From contig JACPUC010000025.1 of NCBI GenBank assembly GCA_016192455.1, positions 20,357-84,356 on the forward strand: a stretch of DNA of 64,000 bases. The letters run 5' to 3'. The notes beneath the pieces are model-generated. The model searched no databases and was not told where the DNA came from. It was given only the letters and a program-made list of their open reading frames with translations. Position 1 is the stretch's first letter. Every line of letters starts with the position of its first letter. The position numbers were made by a program, and so were the translations under genes. This DNA comes from Candidatus Tectimicrobiota bacterium (GTDB taxonomy: Bacteria; JACPUC01). Below are positions 19,167-28,319 of the stretch, piece after piece.

Positions 19167-20009
19167 ATGAGTTCCCCCCTGTCCAACGACGCGACGTCTT
19201 CCATCCTGGTCACGCCGGAGTGGCTGCAGGCGCGCCTGGGGGACCCTGCCCTGCGCGTCATCGACGTGCGTCCGGCGGAGAGCTTCGCCAAGGGGCACAT
19301 CGTGGGCGCCGCGAACATCGACCTCTACGGCATGACCTGGCACGACACGTCGCCGACGGGGCTGCGGGATTTCCAGCAAACCATGGAGGCGGCTCTCTCC
19401 GGCGCGGGCGTCACCCACGAGCACACGGTCGTCTTCTACCAGGGGAACAGCGGCATGGTGGCGGCGCGCGGCTTCTGGATGCTCGAATACTTCGGGCACA
19501 GCTCGCCGCGCATCCTGGACGGCGGCCTGAAGGCGTGGTCGGCCGCCGGCTTCGGCCTCACCCACGTGATGGACCCGCCGGCGCCAAGTACGTTCAAGGC
19601 CAGGCTCACTCCTCTCCGCCTCGCCACCTATGAGTACGTGCGCGCGCACCTGCATGATCCCAACGTAGTGCTCTTCGATGTGCGCGCGCCGGAGGAGTAC
19701 TACGGCGAACACGTGCGCGCGGCGCGCGGCGGCGTCATCCCCGGCGCCGTCAACTGCGAGTGGACGCAGGCGCTCGCCGAGGACGGGCGGTTCAAGGACC
19801 CGGCCGAGCTGTGGCCGCTCTACGAGGGGCTGGGGATCAGCGCGGCGAAGGAGATCATCCCTTACTGCCAGGGAGGCTTCCGCTCCTCGCACGCCTACGT
19901 TGCCCTGCGTCTGCTCGGCTATGGGCGGCTGCGCAACTACATGGGCTCCTGGAAGGAGTGGGGCGACCGCCTGGAGTTGCCGATCGAGACGCCCCAGCGG
20001 CCGCGCTAG
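19167..20009 (+). CDS. Sulfurtransferase with two rhodanese domains
   Basis: 280 residues in two rhodanese repeats. The first (about 12-130) has VIDVRPAESFAKGHIVGAANI but no active-site Cys (FYQGNSGM). The second (about 150-270) carries the catalytic loop YCQGGFRSSH with the persulfide-forming Cys. This matches thiosulfate:cyanide or mercaptopyruvate sulfurtransferase architecture, but the CQGGFR loop differs from both classic loops, so the donor is undetermined. AGGAG lies 7 nt before the ATG. The stop overlaps the convergent isochorismatase-like gene within a shared CTAG. Confidence 0.88.
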   Translation: MSSPLSNDATSSILVTPEWLQARLGDPALRVIDVRPAESFAKGHIVGAANIDLYGMTWHDTSPTGLRDFQQTMEAALSGAGVTHEHTVVFYQGNSGMVAARGFWMLEYFGHSSPRILDGGLKAWSAAGFGLTHVMDPPAPSTFKARLTPLRLATYEYVRAHLHDPNVVLFDVRAPEEYYGEHVRAARGGVIPGAVNCEWTQALAEDGRFKDPAELWPLYEGLGISAAKEIIPYCQGGFRSSHAYVALRLLGYGRLRNYMGSWKEWGDRLELPIETPQRPR

Positions 20010-20689
20010 GAAGCCGGCTCGAGAGCCGCGATGAGCGTCTCCGAAGCGACCACCTCGGCGAAGATGGGCAGGATATGCTCGACGGAGAAGGCGTGCATGG
20101 CGGCGTTCATGCTAGCGCAGCAATCCTCCGCGACGAGGACACGGTAACCGGCGTCGGCGGCGTGCCGCGCCGATGACTCGACGACGAAGTTTGTGGCCAC
20201 CCCGCAGAGGATGAGGGTGGAGGCCCCCAGCCCGGTGAGGATCACCTCGAGGGGGGAACCGTAGAAGGCATTGACGCGCAGCTTGTTCACCACCAGGTCG
20301 CCGGGCTGGGGCGCAATGGCGGCGTGGACCTCCGCACCCCACGAGCCCTTGACGAGGGTCTGGCTCTTGCGGGCGCCGCGGAACATGCGGGCGTTCTCGC
20401 GCACCTCCCGGTGGCCAGGCTCGTAGGCCACGATGATGTAGATGACTGGCACCTGGGCGCGCCGCGCGGCTTCGGCCAGGGAAGCGATGCGCGGCAGGAT
20501 GGCGCGCTCCGCAACCTGAGCCGCAAAGCCCCAGGGCACCATCTTCCCTTCCGGGTGAATGATCTCGTTTTGACAATCCATGATCAGCAGCGCGGTGCTG
20601 TCATGGTCGAGTGCAAGACGGCTCACCCCCTCATCCTCCAGCACGAACGGTTCCCATGCTGCCGCAATTCTTGGCGCTCGGCGCGTCAC
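20006..20689 (-). CDS. Isochorismatase-like cysteine hydrolase
   Basis: A 227-residue hydrolase of the isochorismatase/nicotinamidase superfamily. The catalytic triad is visible as Asp in LLIMDCQNE, Lys in VVNKLRVNAF and Cys in CGVATNFVVESSAR, the latter with the typical cis-peptide VAT. Likely substrates are amides such as N-carbamoyl compounds, nicotinamide or biuret. The GTG at 20689 starts inside the 5' end of the divergent EamA gene. An alternative GTG at 20644 would remove the overlap. Confidence 0.85.
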   Translation of the reverse strand: MTRRAPRIAAAWEPFVLEDEGVSRLALDHDSTALLIMDCQNEIIHPEGKMVPWGFAAQVAERAILPRIASLAEAARRAQVPVIYIIVAYEPGHREVRENARMFRGARKSQTLVKGSWGAEVHAAIAPQPGDLVVNKLRVNAFYGSPLEVILTGLGASTLILCGVATNFVVESSARHAADAGYRVLVAEDCCASMNAAMHAFSVEHILPIFAEVVASETLIAALEPAS

Positions 20690-21525
20690 TCTCCTTCGGC
20701 TTCCTCATCGTCTTCGTTCAGCTCGGCCTGAATGCTGGCGGCACACCCCTCGCCAGCACCATCCTTAACCTGGTGGTCAACACCCTCTTCCTCTGGGTCT
20801 TCCTGATTGTCTGGGGGGATCTCGGGCAGGTGCTGAACACCGGCGTCTGGGTCTTCCTCCTCATCGGCGCCTTCGTGCCCGGCCTGGCGCGCTACTCGTA
20901 CTTCCACGGCGCCCAGCGCATCGGCGCCTCCCGTTCGGCGACGCTCAAATCGCTCAGCCCCCTCTTCTCCGTGCTCATCGCCATCTCAGCCTTCGGCGAG
21001 CGCCTCACGCCGTTCACCGCGGTCGGCACGGCGCTGATCGTGGCGGGGATCCTCCTCGTCTCCAGCAAGCGCGGCGCGCAAGAGACGTGGCCAAAGGTCT
21101 ACCTCATCTTTCCCCTCATCACGGCCCTGCTCTTCGCATTGCGCGACAACCTGGCGCGTTTCGGCTTCAACCTTGTCGCTTCGCCGCTCGTCGGCGCCGC
21201 CATGGCCGCCACCGGCGGGTTCTTGAGCTTGCTGCTCATCAGCAGGGTGCAGGGAAGCGCTGGGCAGCTCCACATGCAACATCGCAGCTCGCTCTACTTT
21301 GCCGCCTCCGGAGTCTTCGGCGGCATTGCGTATATCTGCCTCTTCACGGCGCTCTCGACCGGCCGCGTCGTCACCGTGGCCCCCTTGCTGTACGCCGATC
21401 CTCTCCTGGTGCCGGTGATCTCGTACATCCTCCTGCGCGGCAGCGAGCCCCTGAGCTGGCGGCTGGCGCTCGGCGCGGTCTGCGTCGTGTCCGGCATCAC
21501 CTTCATCTTCCAGGCGCGCGTCTAA
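20656..21525 (+). CDS. EamA/DMT family permease
   Basis: About 289 residues with ten hydrophobic helices in two EamA repeats (drug/metabolite transporter superfamily). Repeat 1 ends with SATLKSLSPLFSVLIAISAFGERLTPF and repeat 2 with TVAPLLYADPLLVPVISYILLRGSEPLS, the usual positions of the proline-rich helices. The ATG at 20656 was chosen because the first helix begins there; the frame opens earlier at 20611 in sequence antisense to the isochorismatase gene. The substrate is unknown. Confidence 0.85.
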   Translation: MLPQFLALGASLSFGFLIVFVQLGLNAGGTPLASTILNLVVNTLFLWVFLIVWGDLGQVLNTGVWVFLLIGAFVPGLARYSYFHGAQRIGASRSATLKSLSPLFSVLIAISAFGERLTPFTAVGTALIVAGILLVSSKRGAQETWPKVYLIFPLITALLFALRDNLARFGFNLVASPLVGAAMAATGGFLSLLLISRVQGSAGQLHMQHRSSLYFAASGVFGGIAYICLFTALSTGRVVTVAPLLYADPLLVPVISYILLRGSEPLSWRLALGAVCVVSGITFIFQARV

Positions 21526-21652
21526 CCTCTGCGGCCCGCCGGCGGTCGCCGCTCGACCCGCGGCGGCGCCTCGATGGCGCACCGCGCCCCTGATCCCTCG
21601 GGGTTAAGGTGGGCAGCGCGGCGGAGCGGGAGGCTCGCTGGCGGCAGGCAGC

Positions 21653-23032
21653 CTACGCGGGGCTGGGCTGATCCGGGAAGTACTCGCTCCAGCGCTGGAC
21701 CACGCGCTGGGCGACCTGTGCCGGCACGTTGGGGAGGAGGTAGCGTTGCAGCGGCGCATCCAGGGCTTTCGTGGCATCGATGCCCATCTTCGCCACCGTG
21801 TTGTTGACGGCCATCGGATCGGCATTGTTGCTCTTCGCCCCAGGGATGACGAAGATGTCGCGCTCAAAATCAGAGCGCGTGGCGATCGCCCACTCGACCT
21901 CGTAGGGGTCCTCGATGTCGATATCCTCGTCGACGACGATGGCGCGCTTCAGGAGGTCCTGACTGGCAAAGGCGGCGAAGGCGGCGCTCTTCCCCTCCCC
22001 TTCGGTGCGCTTCTTGATGGCGATGACGGCATGGAAGCGGCACGACCCTCCCTCGCTCATGAAGACGCGCTGGGTGCCGGGGACGGTCTTGCGCACATCG
22101 CGGAAGAGGGTCGCCTCGCGCGCGATGCCGCCGATGAGGAGGTGCTCGGGATGCTTTCCGGCGCTCACCACCTGCAGAATGGGATGCTCGCGGTGGGTGA
22201 CGCACTTGACGTGCAGGCGTGGGTTCTGCTTCCGGCCGCCGTAGGTGCCGGGGAACTCGCCGAACGGGGCCTCCTCGGCGAGGTCATCGGGGTGCATGAC
22301 CGCTTCGATGACGATCTCGGCATGCGCCGGCACCTCGAGGTCCACCGTCCTGCACTTCACGACCTCAAGCGGTTCGCCGAAGATGCCGCCCGCAACCCGC
22401 AACTCGTCATAGCCGAGCTCGAGGAGGCATTGCGAGGCGACGAGCACCGCCGGGTGGTTGCCGACGACGAACGCCAGCTCCAGCGGCCGCCCCAGCTCGA
22501 AGCAGCGTTTGCGGATGGTGTGCAGGTGGGTGGGAGCGATGTTCGTCCCCATCACCGCCGGCTCCTGGATGTGCAGGCGATTGATGGAGACGTTCCGCAC
22601 CCCAGTGTCGGGATGCTTGGCGATGCAGACGCCGGCGGAGATGTACGGCCCGGCATCGAACTCGGAGAGGGTGGGAATGGGGAACATTTTCAGGAGGTCG
22701 ATGTCGTGATCGACGACCACCTCCTGGCAGGGTGCCTCCTGCACCGAGCGCGGCTCGATGGGGTGCTCCACGGCGTGGACCACGCGCGCCTGCACCTCGG
22801 AGAGCGGCAGATTGAGGGCGGCGGCGAACTTGCCGCGGGTGTTGAGCACGTTGCCCACGGCCCGCCCGCCGGAACCCCGCAGCTTCGTGAAGAGGACGGC
22901 GGGGCCACGTTTCAGGCGCCAGAGGATGCCGGCGAGCTCGAACCGGGGATCAACCTCGGCGGCGGCATGCCACAGCTCGCCCGCCGCTTCGTACCTCTCC
23001 AGGGCATGGCGCAAACTCTGCGACACAAACAT
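21653..23032 (-). CDS. UbiD family decarboxylase (2)
   Basis: 459 residues from MFVSQSLRHALERY, with GGGAAAGGAA just before the ATG. The prFMN-dependent core motifs EEAPFGEFPGTYGG, IKKRTEGEG and VDEDIDIEDPYEVEWAIATR are conserved. The upstream in-frame extension is Cys- and Arg-rich and was not used. This protein is only distantly similar to UbiD (1), which suggests a different acid substrate. It is the last gene after a run of ABC transporter genes on the same strand, 226 nt after the last permease. Confidence 0.92.
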   Translation of the reverse strand: MFVSQSLRHALERYEAAGELWHAAAEVDPRFELAGILWRLKRGPAVLFTKLRGSGGRAVGNVLNTRGKFAAALNLPLSEVQARVVHAVEHPIEPRSVQEAPCQEVVVDHDIDLLKMFPIPTLSEFDAGPYISAGVCIAKHPDTGVRNVSINRLHIQEPAVMGTNIAPTHLHTIRKRCFELGRPLELAFVVGNHPAVLVASQCLLELGYDELRVAGGIFGEPLEVVKCRTVDLEVPAHAEIVIEAVMHPDDLAEEAPFGEFPGTYGGRKQNPRLHVKCVTHREHPILQVVSAGKHPEHLLIGGIAREATLFRDVRKTVPGTQRVFMSEGGSCRFHAVIAIKKRTEGEGKSAAFAAFASQDLLKRAIVVDEDIDIEDPYEVEWAIATRSDFERDIFVIPGAKSNNADPMAVNNTVAKMGIDATKALDAPLQRYLLPNVPAQVAQRVVQRWSEYFPDQPSPA

Positions 23033-23258
23033 TTCCTTTCCCACCCGGCCATGGGATGAACGCCGCGGTCGTTCCGCGCCCTGGCAGCAGCTCCATGGGA
23101 GGAGACAGCAGCGCCCACGACACCTTCCAGGGGCCGAAGAGAAGACTCGGAGGTGAGGTGAAAGAGCCCTGCAATGCGAGCGCACGCAGGGCTTCCTCAA
23201 CGTCTCGCAACTCCAGGGCACGCCGCCTGCGAGGCGCAGTCGCGGTCGGCCCCGCCCC

Positions 23259-24122
23259 TTATTGGCGCGTCACGGTGGTGGACCAGGGGCAGAGCACCTT
23301 CTCAAGCCACTGGATGAACCAAGTCGAGAGAATGCCCAGAATCCCGAAGGTGATGATGCAGGCGAACATCTGCTGCACCAGCATGAGCTGGTACGACTCC
23401 CAAAGGAGGTACCCCAAGCCGGAGTTGGTCGCTTCCAGCTCCGTGACGAAGACCAGGATGAGCGCGATGCCGGCGCCCAGACGCAGGCCGGTGAAGATAT
23501 TCGGCAGGGCTCCCGGCAGCACGACCTTGAGGAAAATCTGCCGTTCCGAGGCCCCGAGGTCGCGCGCCGCTCGGATGAGGATGGGATTAAGCGTCTTCAC
23601 GCCGGTGACCGTGTTGATGAGCACCAGGAAGAGCACGCCGACGAGGATCGTCACCACCTTCGAGGGGTCGCCCAGGCCGAACCAGAGCATGAAGAGCGGG
23701 AAGAGGGCTGACTTCGGGATGGGGTAGATCGCGGCAACGAGCGGGTCAACGATGTCCTCGATGATCTGCGACCAACCGACGAACAGGCCGACGATGATGC
23801 CGAGAAGGGAGCCGTAGAGGAAGCCCTGGCCCGTGCGCAGGAAGCTCATCCAGATGGCGTACGGCAAGGTCCCATCGGCCGTGAGCCGCACGAAGACGCG
23901 CAGAACGGACAAGGGGGGCGGGAGAAAGATTTCGCCCACCTTGCCGATGCGCACGATGAGCTCCCATGCCACCAAGAGAATGAGGGGCGAGAGGACGCGG
24001 ATCACCGTGGAGCGCGGGAACCACGACTTCCTTGGGAGCTTCAGACCTTCAAGGCCGGTGAGCTCGACCGCCAGCGCTCCGCCTGCTTGCCTGCCGCCTA
24101 GGTTGGAAACGTCAGTAGTCAT
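23259..24122 (-). CDS. ABC transporter permease, SsuC/TauC type (1)
   Basis: A 287-residue inner-membrane permease of the nitrate/sulfonate/taurine family. About six helices follow a 35-residue cytoplasmic N-terminus. The EAA loop appears as RAARDLGASERQIFLKVVLPGALPNIFTGLRLG, which contacts the ATPase. It lies 15 nt after ATPase (1) and is probably its dedicated partner. Confidence 0.92.
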   Translation of the reverse strand: MTTDVSNLGGRQAGGALAVELTGLEGLKLPRKSWFPRSTVIRVLSPLILLVAWELIVRIGKVGEIFLPPPLSVLRVFVRLTADGTLPYAIWMSFLRTGQGFLYGSLLGIIVGLFVGWSQIIEDIVDPLVAAIYPIPKSALFPLFMLWFGLGDPSKVVTILVGVLFLVLINTVTGVKTLNPILIRAARDLGASERQIFLKVVLPGALPNIFTGLRLGAGIALILVFVTELEATNSGLGYLLWESYQLMLVQQMFACIITFGILGILSTWFIQWLEKVLCPWSTTVTRQ

Positions 24123-24137
24123 GGCTTCGTTCTCACT

Positions 24138-24926
24138 CTAAAGTTCGCGCTCGCGGCGCATGCTCTTGTCGACTTCCGCTGCAATATGCTCCGCCAGCAT
24201 CGCCAGAACCTTGACCTCGCGCTCGTTCGTCGTCGAACGGGGCCGAGGGATGTCCGCGATGTCGATGATCTCCTTGACCCGCCCGGGGCGCGAGCTCATG
24301 AGGACGATGCGTTCGCCAAGGAGGACCGCTTCTTCCAGACTGTGGGTGACGTACACGAAGGTCTTCTTCGTCTTGCTCCAGATGCTGACGAGCTCCGTCT
24401 GCAAGACGCGCCGCGTCTGCGCATCGAGGGCCGCCAAGGGTTCATCGAAGAGGATCACCTCCGGGTCGTTGGCCAGGGCGCGCGCCAGCGCCACACGCTG
24501 GCGCATGCCGCCCGAAAGCTCGTTCGGGAAGCGGGTCTCGAAGCCGGTGAGGTTCACGAGTTCGATGTACCGCTCCGCTTCGCGGTAGCGCGCTCGCTTC
24601 CGAACCCGCCGCATCTCCGGTCCGAACGCGACATTGTCGATGACGGTGCGCCAGGGGAAGAGGGCGTACTCCTGGAACACCGTACAGGTGAGGCGCTTGT
24701 TGTCATGACTCTTCTCGGTGAAGGTGATCTCTCCACTTGTCGGATGATCAAGCCCCGAGAGCATGAACAACAGGGTCGACTTGCCGCAGCCGCTCGGACC
24801 CAACAGGATGAGGAACTCCGAGCGATTCAGGTCAAGGTCTATGCGGTCGAGCGCGTGGACGTACTCACCGGTGCGCTCGACGAAGAAGACTTTCGTGAGG
24901 TTACGGATTGCGCAGATATTCTCCAT
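24138..24926 (-). CDS. ABC transporter ATPase, SsuB/TauB type (1)
   Basis: 262 residues. Walker A is GPSGCGKST (about 43-51), the Q-loop is FQEYALFPWRTV, the signature is LSGGMRQRVALARAL, Walker B is VILFDEPLAALD, and the switch histidine is in VTHSLEEAV. It energises uptake of sulfonates, nitrate, pyrimidine precursors or similar small solutes; the family does not specify which. It pairs with permease (1) and lies downstream of two further permeases. Confidence 0.94.
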   Translation of the reverse strand: MENICAIRNLTKVFFVERTGEYVHALDRIDLDLNRSEFLILLGPSGCGKSTLLFMLSGLDHPTSGEITFTEKSHDNKRLTCTVFQEYALFPWRTVIDNVAFGPEMRRVRKRARYREAERYIELVNLTGFETRFPNELSGGMRQRVALARALANDPEVILFDEPLAALDAQTRRVLQTELVSIWSKTKKTFVYVTHSLEEAVLLGERIVLMSSRPGRVKEIIDIADIPRPRSTTNEREVKVLAMLAEHIAAEVDKSMRREREL

Positions 24927-25049
24927 GCGGTCACATTCTCAGCAGGTGTCCAACAAGAGCGGCCCGGCTGCCTCCGTCAGGAAGCGACAAGGACTCACTT
25001 CATCCCCCCAACGCCGCATTTCTTAGCACGCGGGGCTCCACCTCCCTCC

Positions 25050-25880
25050 TCACTTCGACTCGTGCTGCGTCTCCTCATGCCAGTGCAGGACCAGGGCACG
25101 CACCTTCTCGAGAATCTTCTGCAAAAGGTAGCCCAACACCGAGATGACGAGCAAACCGGCGAACACTGAAACCGAGTCGGCGAATCGCTGCGCCACCATG
25201 ATGTAGTTCCCAAGGCCGCCGCCGCCCATCAGCATCTCCGAGACGATGACGACGATGATGGAGATGGGCATGGCGATCTGCGCCCCGTTGAGGACCTGCG
25301 GCAGCGTCGCGGGGAAAATCACCTTGCGGAGTAATGAGTTCTCACTCGTCCCCATGTTGCGGGCCGACCAGAGGAGGTACTTATCCACCCCCATGGTGCC
25401 GAGGTAGGTGGCAGTGACGATCGGGAAGGTGCAGGCCAGGGTCGCCAGGAAGATCTTCGGCCTGTCGAAGAGGCCGAACCAGAGGATGAAGATCGGCAGG
25501 AAGCTGATCTTCGGAGTCGGGAAGCCGATGGAGACGATGGGATCGAAGAACCAGTGGATGACCCTGATCCTCGCCATGGAGATGCCGATCGGCACCGCAA
25601 TGACGAGGGCCACGCAGAAGCTGAGGAGGGCGCGGTAGGTCGTCAGGGCGGTATCTCGAATGAGGTCGGCCTCCAGGGTCGCCTTGTAGACTCCCTTCAG
25701 AATGCTTGAAACGCTCGGCAAGAGGAACGGGGTCACCAGGTTGAGGCGGGCCACCACCTCCCAGACGATGATGAGGAGGAGGACGGAGTAGTACTTCTTG
25801 AGGATGACCAGCGGACTGGGAACCGCAAGCCCGCCGCTCCTGCCAGTCGCCGCAACCGCCTGGGTGTCGGAAACCGCCAT
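25050..25880 (-). CDS. ABC transporter permease, SsuC/TauC type (2)
   Basis: 276 residues with six or seven helices. The EAA loop is SARNMGTSENSLLRKVIFPATLPQVLNGAQIA. The ATG follows the TAA of permease (3) with no intervening base (TAAATG), so the two are tightly coupled and could form a heterodimeric channel with ATPase (2). Confidence 0.92.
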   Translation of the reverse strand: MAVSDTQAVAATGRSGGLAVPSPLVILKKYYSVLLLIIVWEVVARLNLVTPFLLPSVSSILKGVYKATLEADLIRDTALTTYRALLSFCVALVIAVPIGISMARIRVIHWFFDPIVSIGFPTPKISFLPIFILWFGLFDRPKIFLATLACTFPIVTATYLGTMGVDKYLLWSARNMGTSENSLLRKVIFPATLPQVLNGAQIAMPISIIVVIVSEMLMGGGGLGNYIMVAQRFADSVSVFAGLLVISVLGYLLQKILEKVRALVLHWHEETQHESK

Positions 25881-26699
25881 TTACTCCTCCCTCCAGATCA
25901 GGATACGACGCATGATGGTAAGGTAGGCGCGGTCAGCGAAGAAGCCCAGCAGGGTAATGGTGAGCACCGCGGCGAACATCCCCGCGTATTCGCCGCTCTC
26001 GCCGAGGAAGAAGATGAGGAAACCAAGACCAGACTTTGCCGCCAGCATCTCCGAGCTCACCAGGAGGATGAAAGAAATGGCGAGCGCCATGCGGATGCCG
26101 CTGAGGATGTCGGGCAGGGAAGCCGGTACCACCACGCGCCAAAGGAGCTTGCCCTCCCGCGTCCCCATGTTGCGCGCCGACCAGATGAGGTAGCGATCGA
26201 CGCCACGCGCTCCATTGAAGGCGCTGATGACGATGGGGATGAGGCAGCCCGCGAAGATGACCGCGATCTTCGAGATATGGCCCAACCCCAGCCAGATGAT
26301 GAAGATGGGGATGAGAGCCGGTTTGGGGATGGGATACGAGATCATCACAATGGGCTCGAAGAAGTCGCGCAGCTTCTGGAACCACGCCATGGCGATGCCG
26401 AGGGTTACCCCCAGGATGATCGACAGACCCAAGCCAACCATGCCCCGCCACATGGAGGCCGCGGTGTTGGTCACCACGGTGCTGGCGAAGAAACTCCTGA
26501 CGGCGTCCCACAAGAACGTGCCCGATTTGGCTATCTCGCCATCGGCAAGGAACTCCAGCCAGCGATGCACGACGTCGAAAAACGACGGCAGGAGGGAATC
26601 CGGCACGAACTTCAGCTCCGAGGCCATCTGCCACGCCGCCAAGAGGATGAAGATCGGCGCGTAACGCCAGAGAACCACGATGGTCGACCGTACGGTCAT
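25881..26699 (-). CDS. ABC transporter permease, SsuC/TauC type (3)
   Basis: 272 residues from MTVRSTIVVLWRYAP, with GGAGAGGAAAG before the ATG. The upstream in-frame start at 26744 was rejected. The EAA loop is SARNMGTREGKLLWRVVVPASLPDILSGIRMA, closely similar to permease (2), suggesting duplication. The first periplasmic loop is longer than in permease (2). Confidence 0.92.
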   Translation of the reverse strand: MTVRSTIVVLWRYAPIFILLAAWQMASELKFVPDSLLPSFFDVVHRWLEFLADGEIAKSGTFLWDAVRSFFASTVVTNTAASMWRGMVGLGLSIILGVTLGIAMAWFQKLRDFFEPIVMISYPIPKPALIPIFIIWLGLGHISKIAVIFAGCLIPIVISAFNGARGVDRYLIWSARNMGTREGKLLWRVVVPASLPDILSGIRMALAISFILLVSSEMLAAKSGLGFLIFFLGESGEYAGMFAAVLTITLLGFFADRAYLTIMRRILIWREE

Positions 26700-26870
26700 G
26701 GTTCTTTCCTCTCCGCCCTCAGAATCCCGCCCTGCGCACGCCACGGCGCCGGCCCAACCGCGCTCTTCTCCGGCAGGCGGCGGTGACGCTTTCCGCCTTC
26801 TCCCCTCAGCACCTCGGGCCTGCCGCGCCGGCCTCGGACACGGCAGGACCGTGCCCCCGAGGCGAGCTGC

Positions 26871-27659
26871 CTAGCCATCGAGAGGCCCCGCCTTGTCCAC
26901 CTCCTCGCGCACACTTTTCCAGATCTGGTGCGTCTTCTGAGCGAAGGCGGCGCTCTCCAGCACCTCTTCGGTGCTCTTGTAGCCGGCGAACTTCGTGTCC
27001 ACAATCTCTTTGATACGTCCGGGGCGAGCCGTCATGATGACGACCCGGTCCGCCAGGTAGACCGCCTCGCGCACATCGTGGGTCACGAAGAGCACCGTCT
27101 TCTTGCGTTTGCTCCAGATGCTCAGCAACTCTTCCTGCATCACGCCGCGGGTCTGCGCGTCGAGCGCCCCGAACGGCTCATCCATGAGCAGGACCTCGGG
27201 GTCGAAGGCAAGCGTCCGGGCGATTGCCACGCGCTGTTTCATGCCGCCGGAGAGCTGGCTGGGGTAGTGGTGCTCGAAGCCGGTGAGCTTCACCATATCG
27301 ATGTGCTTGCGGGCGATCTTTTCGCGCTCGGCTTTGGGGATCTTCTGCTCCTCCAGGCCGTACGTGACGTTGCGCAGCACCGTCTTCCACGGAAAGAGAG
27401 CGAAGTGCTGGAAGACGATGCCGCGATCCGGCCCGGGCGCCTCCACCGGTTTGCCATTCACTTTGATCTCGCCAGCCGTGAGATCGAGAAAGCCAGCGAC
27501 CATGTAGAGCAAGGTGCTCTTGCCGCAGCCGCTCGGCCCCACGATGGCGACGAACTCATTCTCCCGCACCTCCAGGCTCACCTCGTCGATAGCAAGAACA
27601 GGATAGCGCTTGTCCGGGTTGTAGATTTTCCTCACATTGCGCGCAACGATGTCAGCCAC
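26871..27659 (-). CDS. ABC transporter ATPase, SsuB/TauB type (2)
   Basis: 262 residues from GTG at 27659 ([14 protein letters not shown]), preceded by AGGAGAAG at good spacing. The longer frame from 27773 has no family match. Walker A is GPSGCGKST, the Q-loop [12 protein letters not shown], the signature [15 protein letters not shown], Walker [12 protein letters not shown], and the switch VTHDVREAV. It is the first gene of the ABC operon and would energise permeases (2) and (3). No substrate-binding protein is encoded anywhere in the window. Confidence 0.94.
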   Translation of the reverse strand: MADIVARNVRKIYNPDKRYPVLAIDEVSLEVRENEFVAIVGPSGCGKSTLLYMVAGFLDLTAGEIKVNGKPVEAPGPDRGIVFQHFALFPWKTVLRNVTYGLEEQKIPKAEREKIARKHIDMVKLTGFEHHYPSQLSGGMKQRVAIARTLAFDPEVLLMDEPFGALDAQTRGVMQEELLSIWSKRKKTVLFVTHDVREAVYLADRVVIMTARPGRIKEIVDTKFAGYKSTEEVLESAAFAQKTHQIWKSVREEVDKAGPLDG

Positions 27660-28220
27660 CTTGGTTCGTCTTCTCCTGTCCGATGAAACCGTCGCCCCGC
27701 GCAGGGTGCACGCCCACGCCGCACGCACCGCGCCGCTTGGCTTTCCCAGCCACCCCTCTCCCGGCCCCTCCACAACGTTGGGGGCTTACGAAGCCGTTAC
27801 CCTCCATAGTCACCTGGGCTGCCGCCGCTCTTGCACTCCCTTCTGCCTCGCCAGCGGCGCTCGATAAGACTTCGCCCTACCGCAACGTCATGCATCTCGG
27901 CAATCGTGACACCAGGAGATCCCTAACGCTTGAGCCCTACGACAAGACTTCATTATAACAGGATCGCGGACAGGGATACAACCTCACTTTTGCCTCATGG
28001 AGCCGGCGGCGCTCCCCCCAACACCCTTGAGCAGAAACGGCATCAGCAGCGCCTTGCGCCCGGCCACCCCGCACCCATGTGGAGATCGTTCACCCCTTGT
28101 GGCATGTTCGTACTCAAATGTCAAGGCGCGCACTGCCCTCCCCCTGCTCCCGCGCTCCAGGGTGATGCGCCCCTTCCGATGGGCGTTGAAAGCATCTGGA
28201 CAACCACATAGACTGAGAGT
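27660..28220. other. Divergent intergenic region, no gene
   Basis: About 560 nt between the ABC operon (minus) and the molybdenum-hydroxylase maturation operon (plus). The stretch is less GC-rich near 27890-27990, where back-to-back promoter-like hexamers lie. Short ORFs here have no family features. I cannot assign a riboswitch. Confidence 0.5.
27930..27981. promoter_or_regulatory. Putative divergent promoter pair
   Basis: On the plus strand, TTGAGC (27930-27935) and TATAAC (27954-27959) are 18 nt apart. On the minus strand a perfect TATAAT (27957-27952) has TTGTAT (27981-27976) 18 nt upstream. The two -10 boxes overlap, so firing in one direction would exclude the other. They would serve the maturation operon and the ABC-UbiD operon, with leaders of about 260-350 nt. 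Confidence 0.35.
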
Positions 28221-28319
28221 ATGAAAGGAGTGAATGGAGCAGAGAAGGGAAACGCCTGGCTCGGCGTGGGTCGATTCCAGCTCGCCGAGGCGAAAGCTGC
28301 TGCTCTGCCACCACCATGA
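28221..28319 (+). CDS. Putative 32-residue ORF coupled to mocA
   Basis: ATG at 28221 opens a frame of 32 codons (MKGVNGAEKGNAWLGVG...) whose TGA overlaps the mocA ATG as ATGA. mocA itself has no ribosome binding site, so translation could pass from this ORF. No similarity is recognised, and the ORF could be fortuitous. Confidence 0.3.
   Translation: MKGVNGAEKGNAWLGVGRFQLAEAKAAALPPP

Noticed and set aside
23033..23221. Cys-rich N-terminal extension of UbiD (2)
   Set aside because: It lies before a well-placed ribosome binding site and has no counterpart in the family; its cysteines come from reading GC-rich non-coding DNA.
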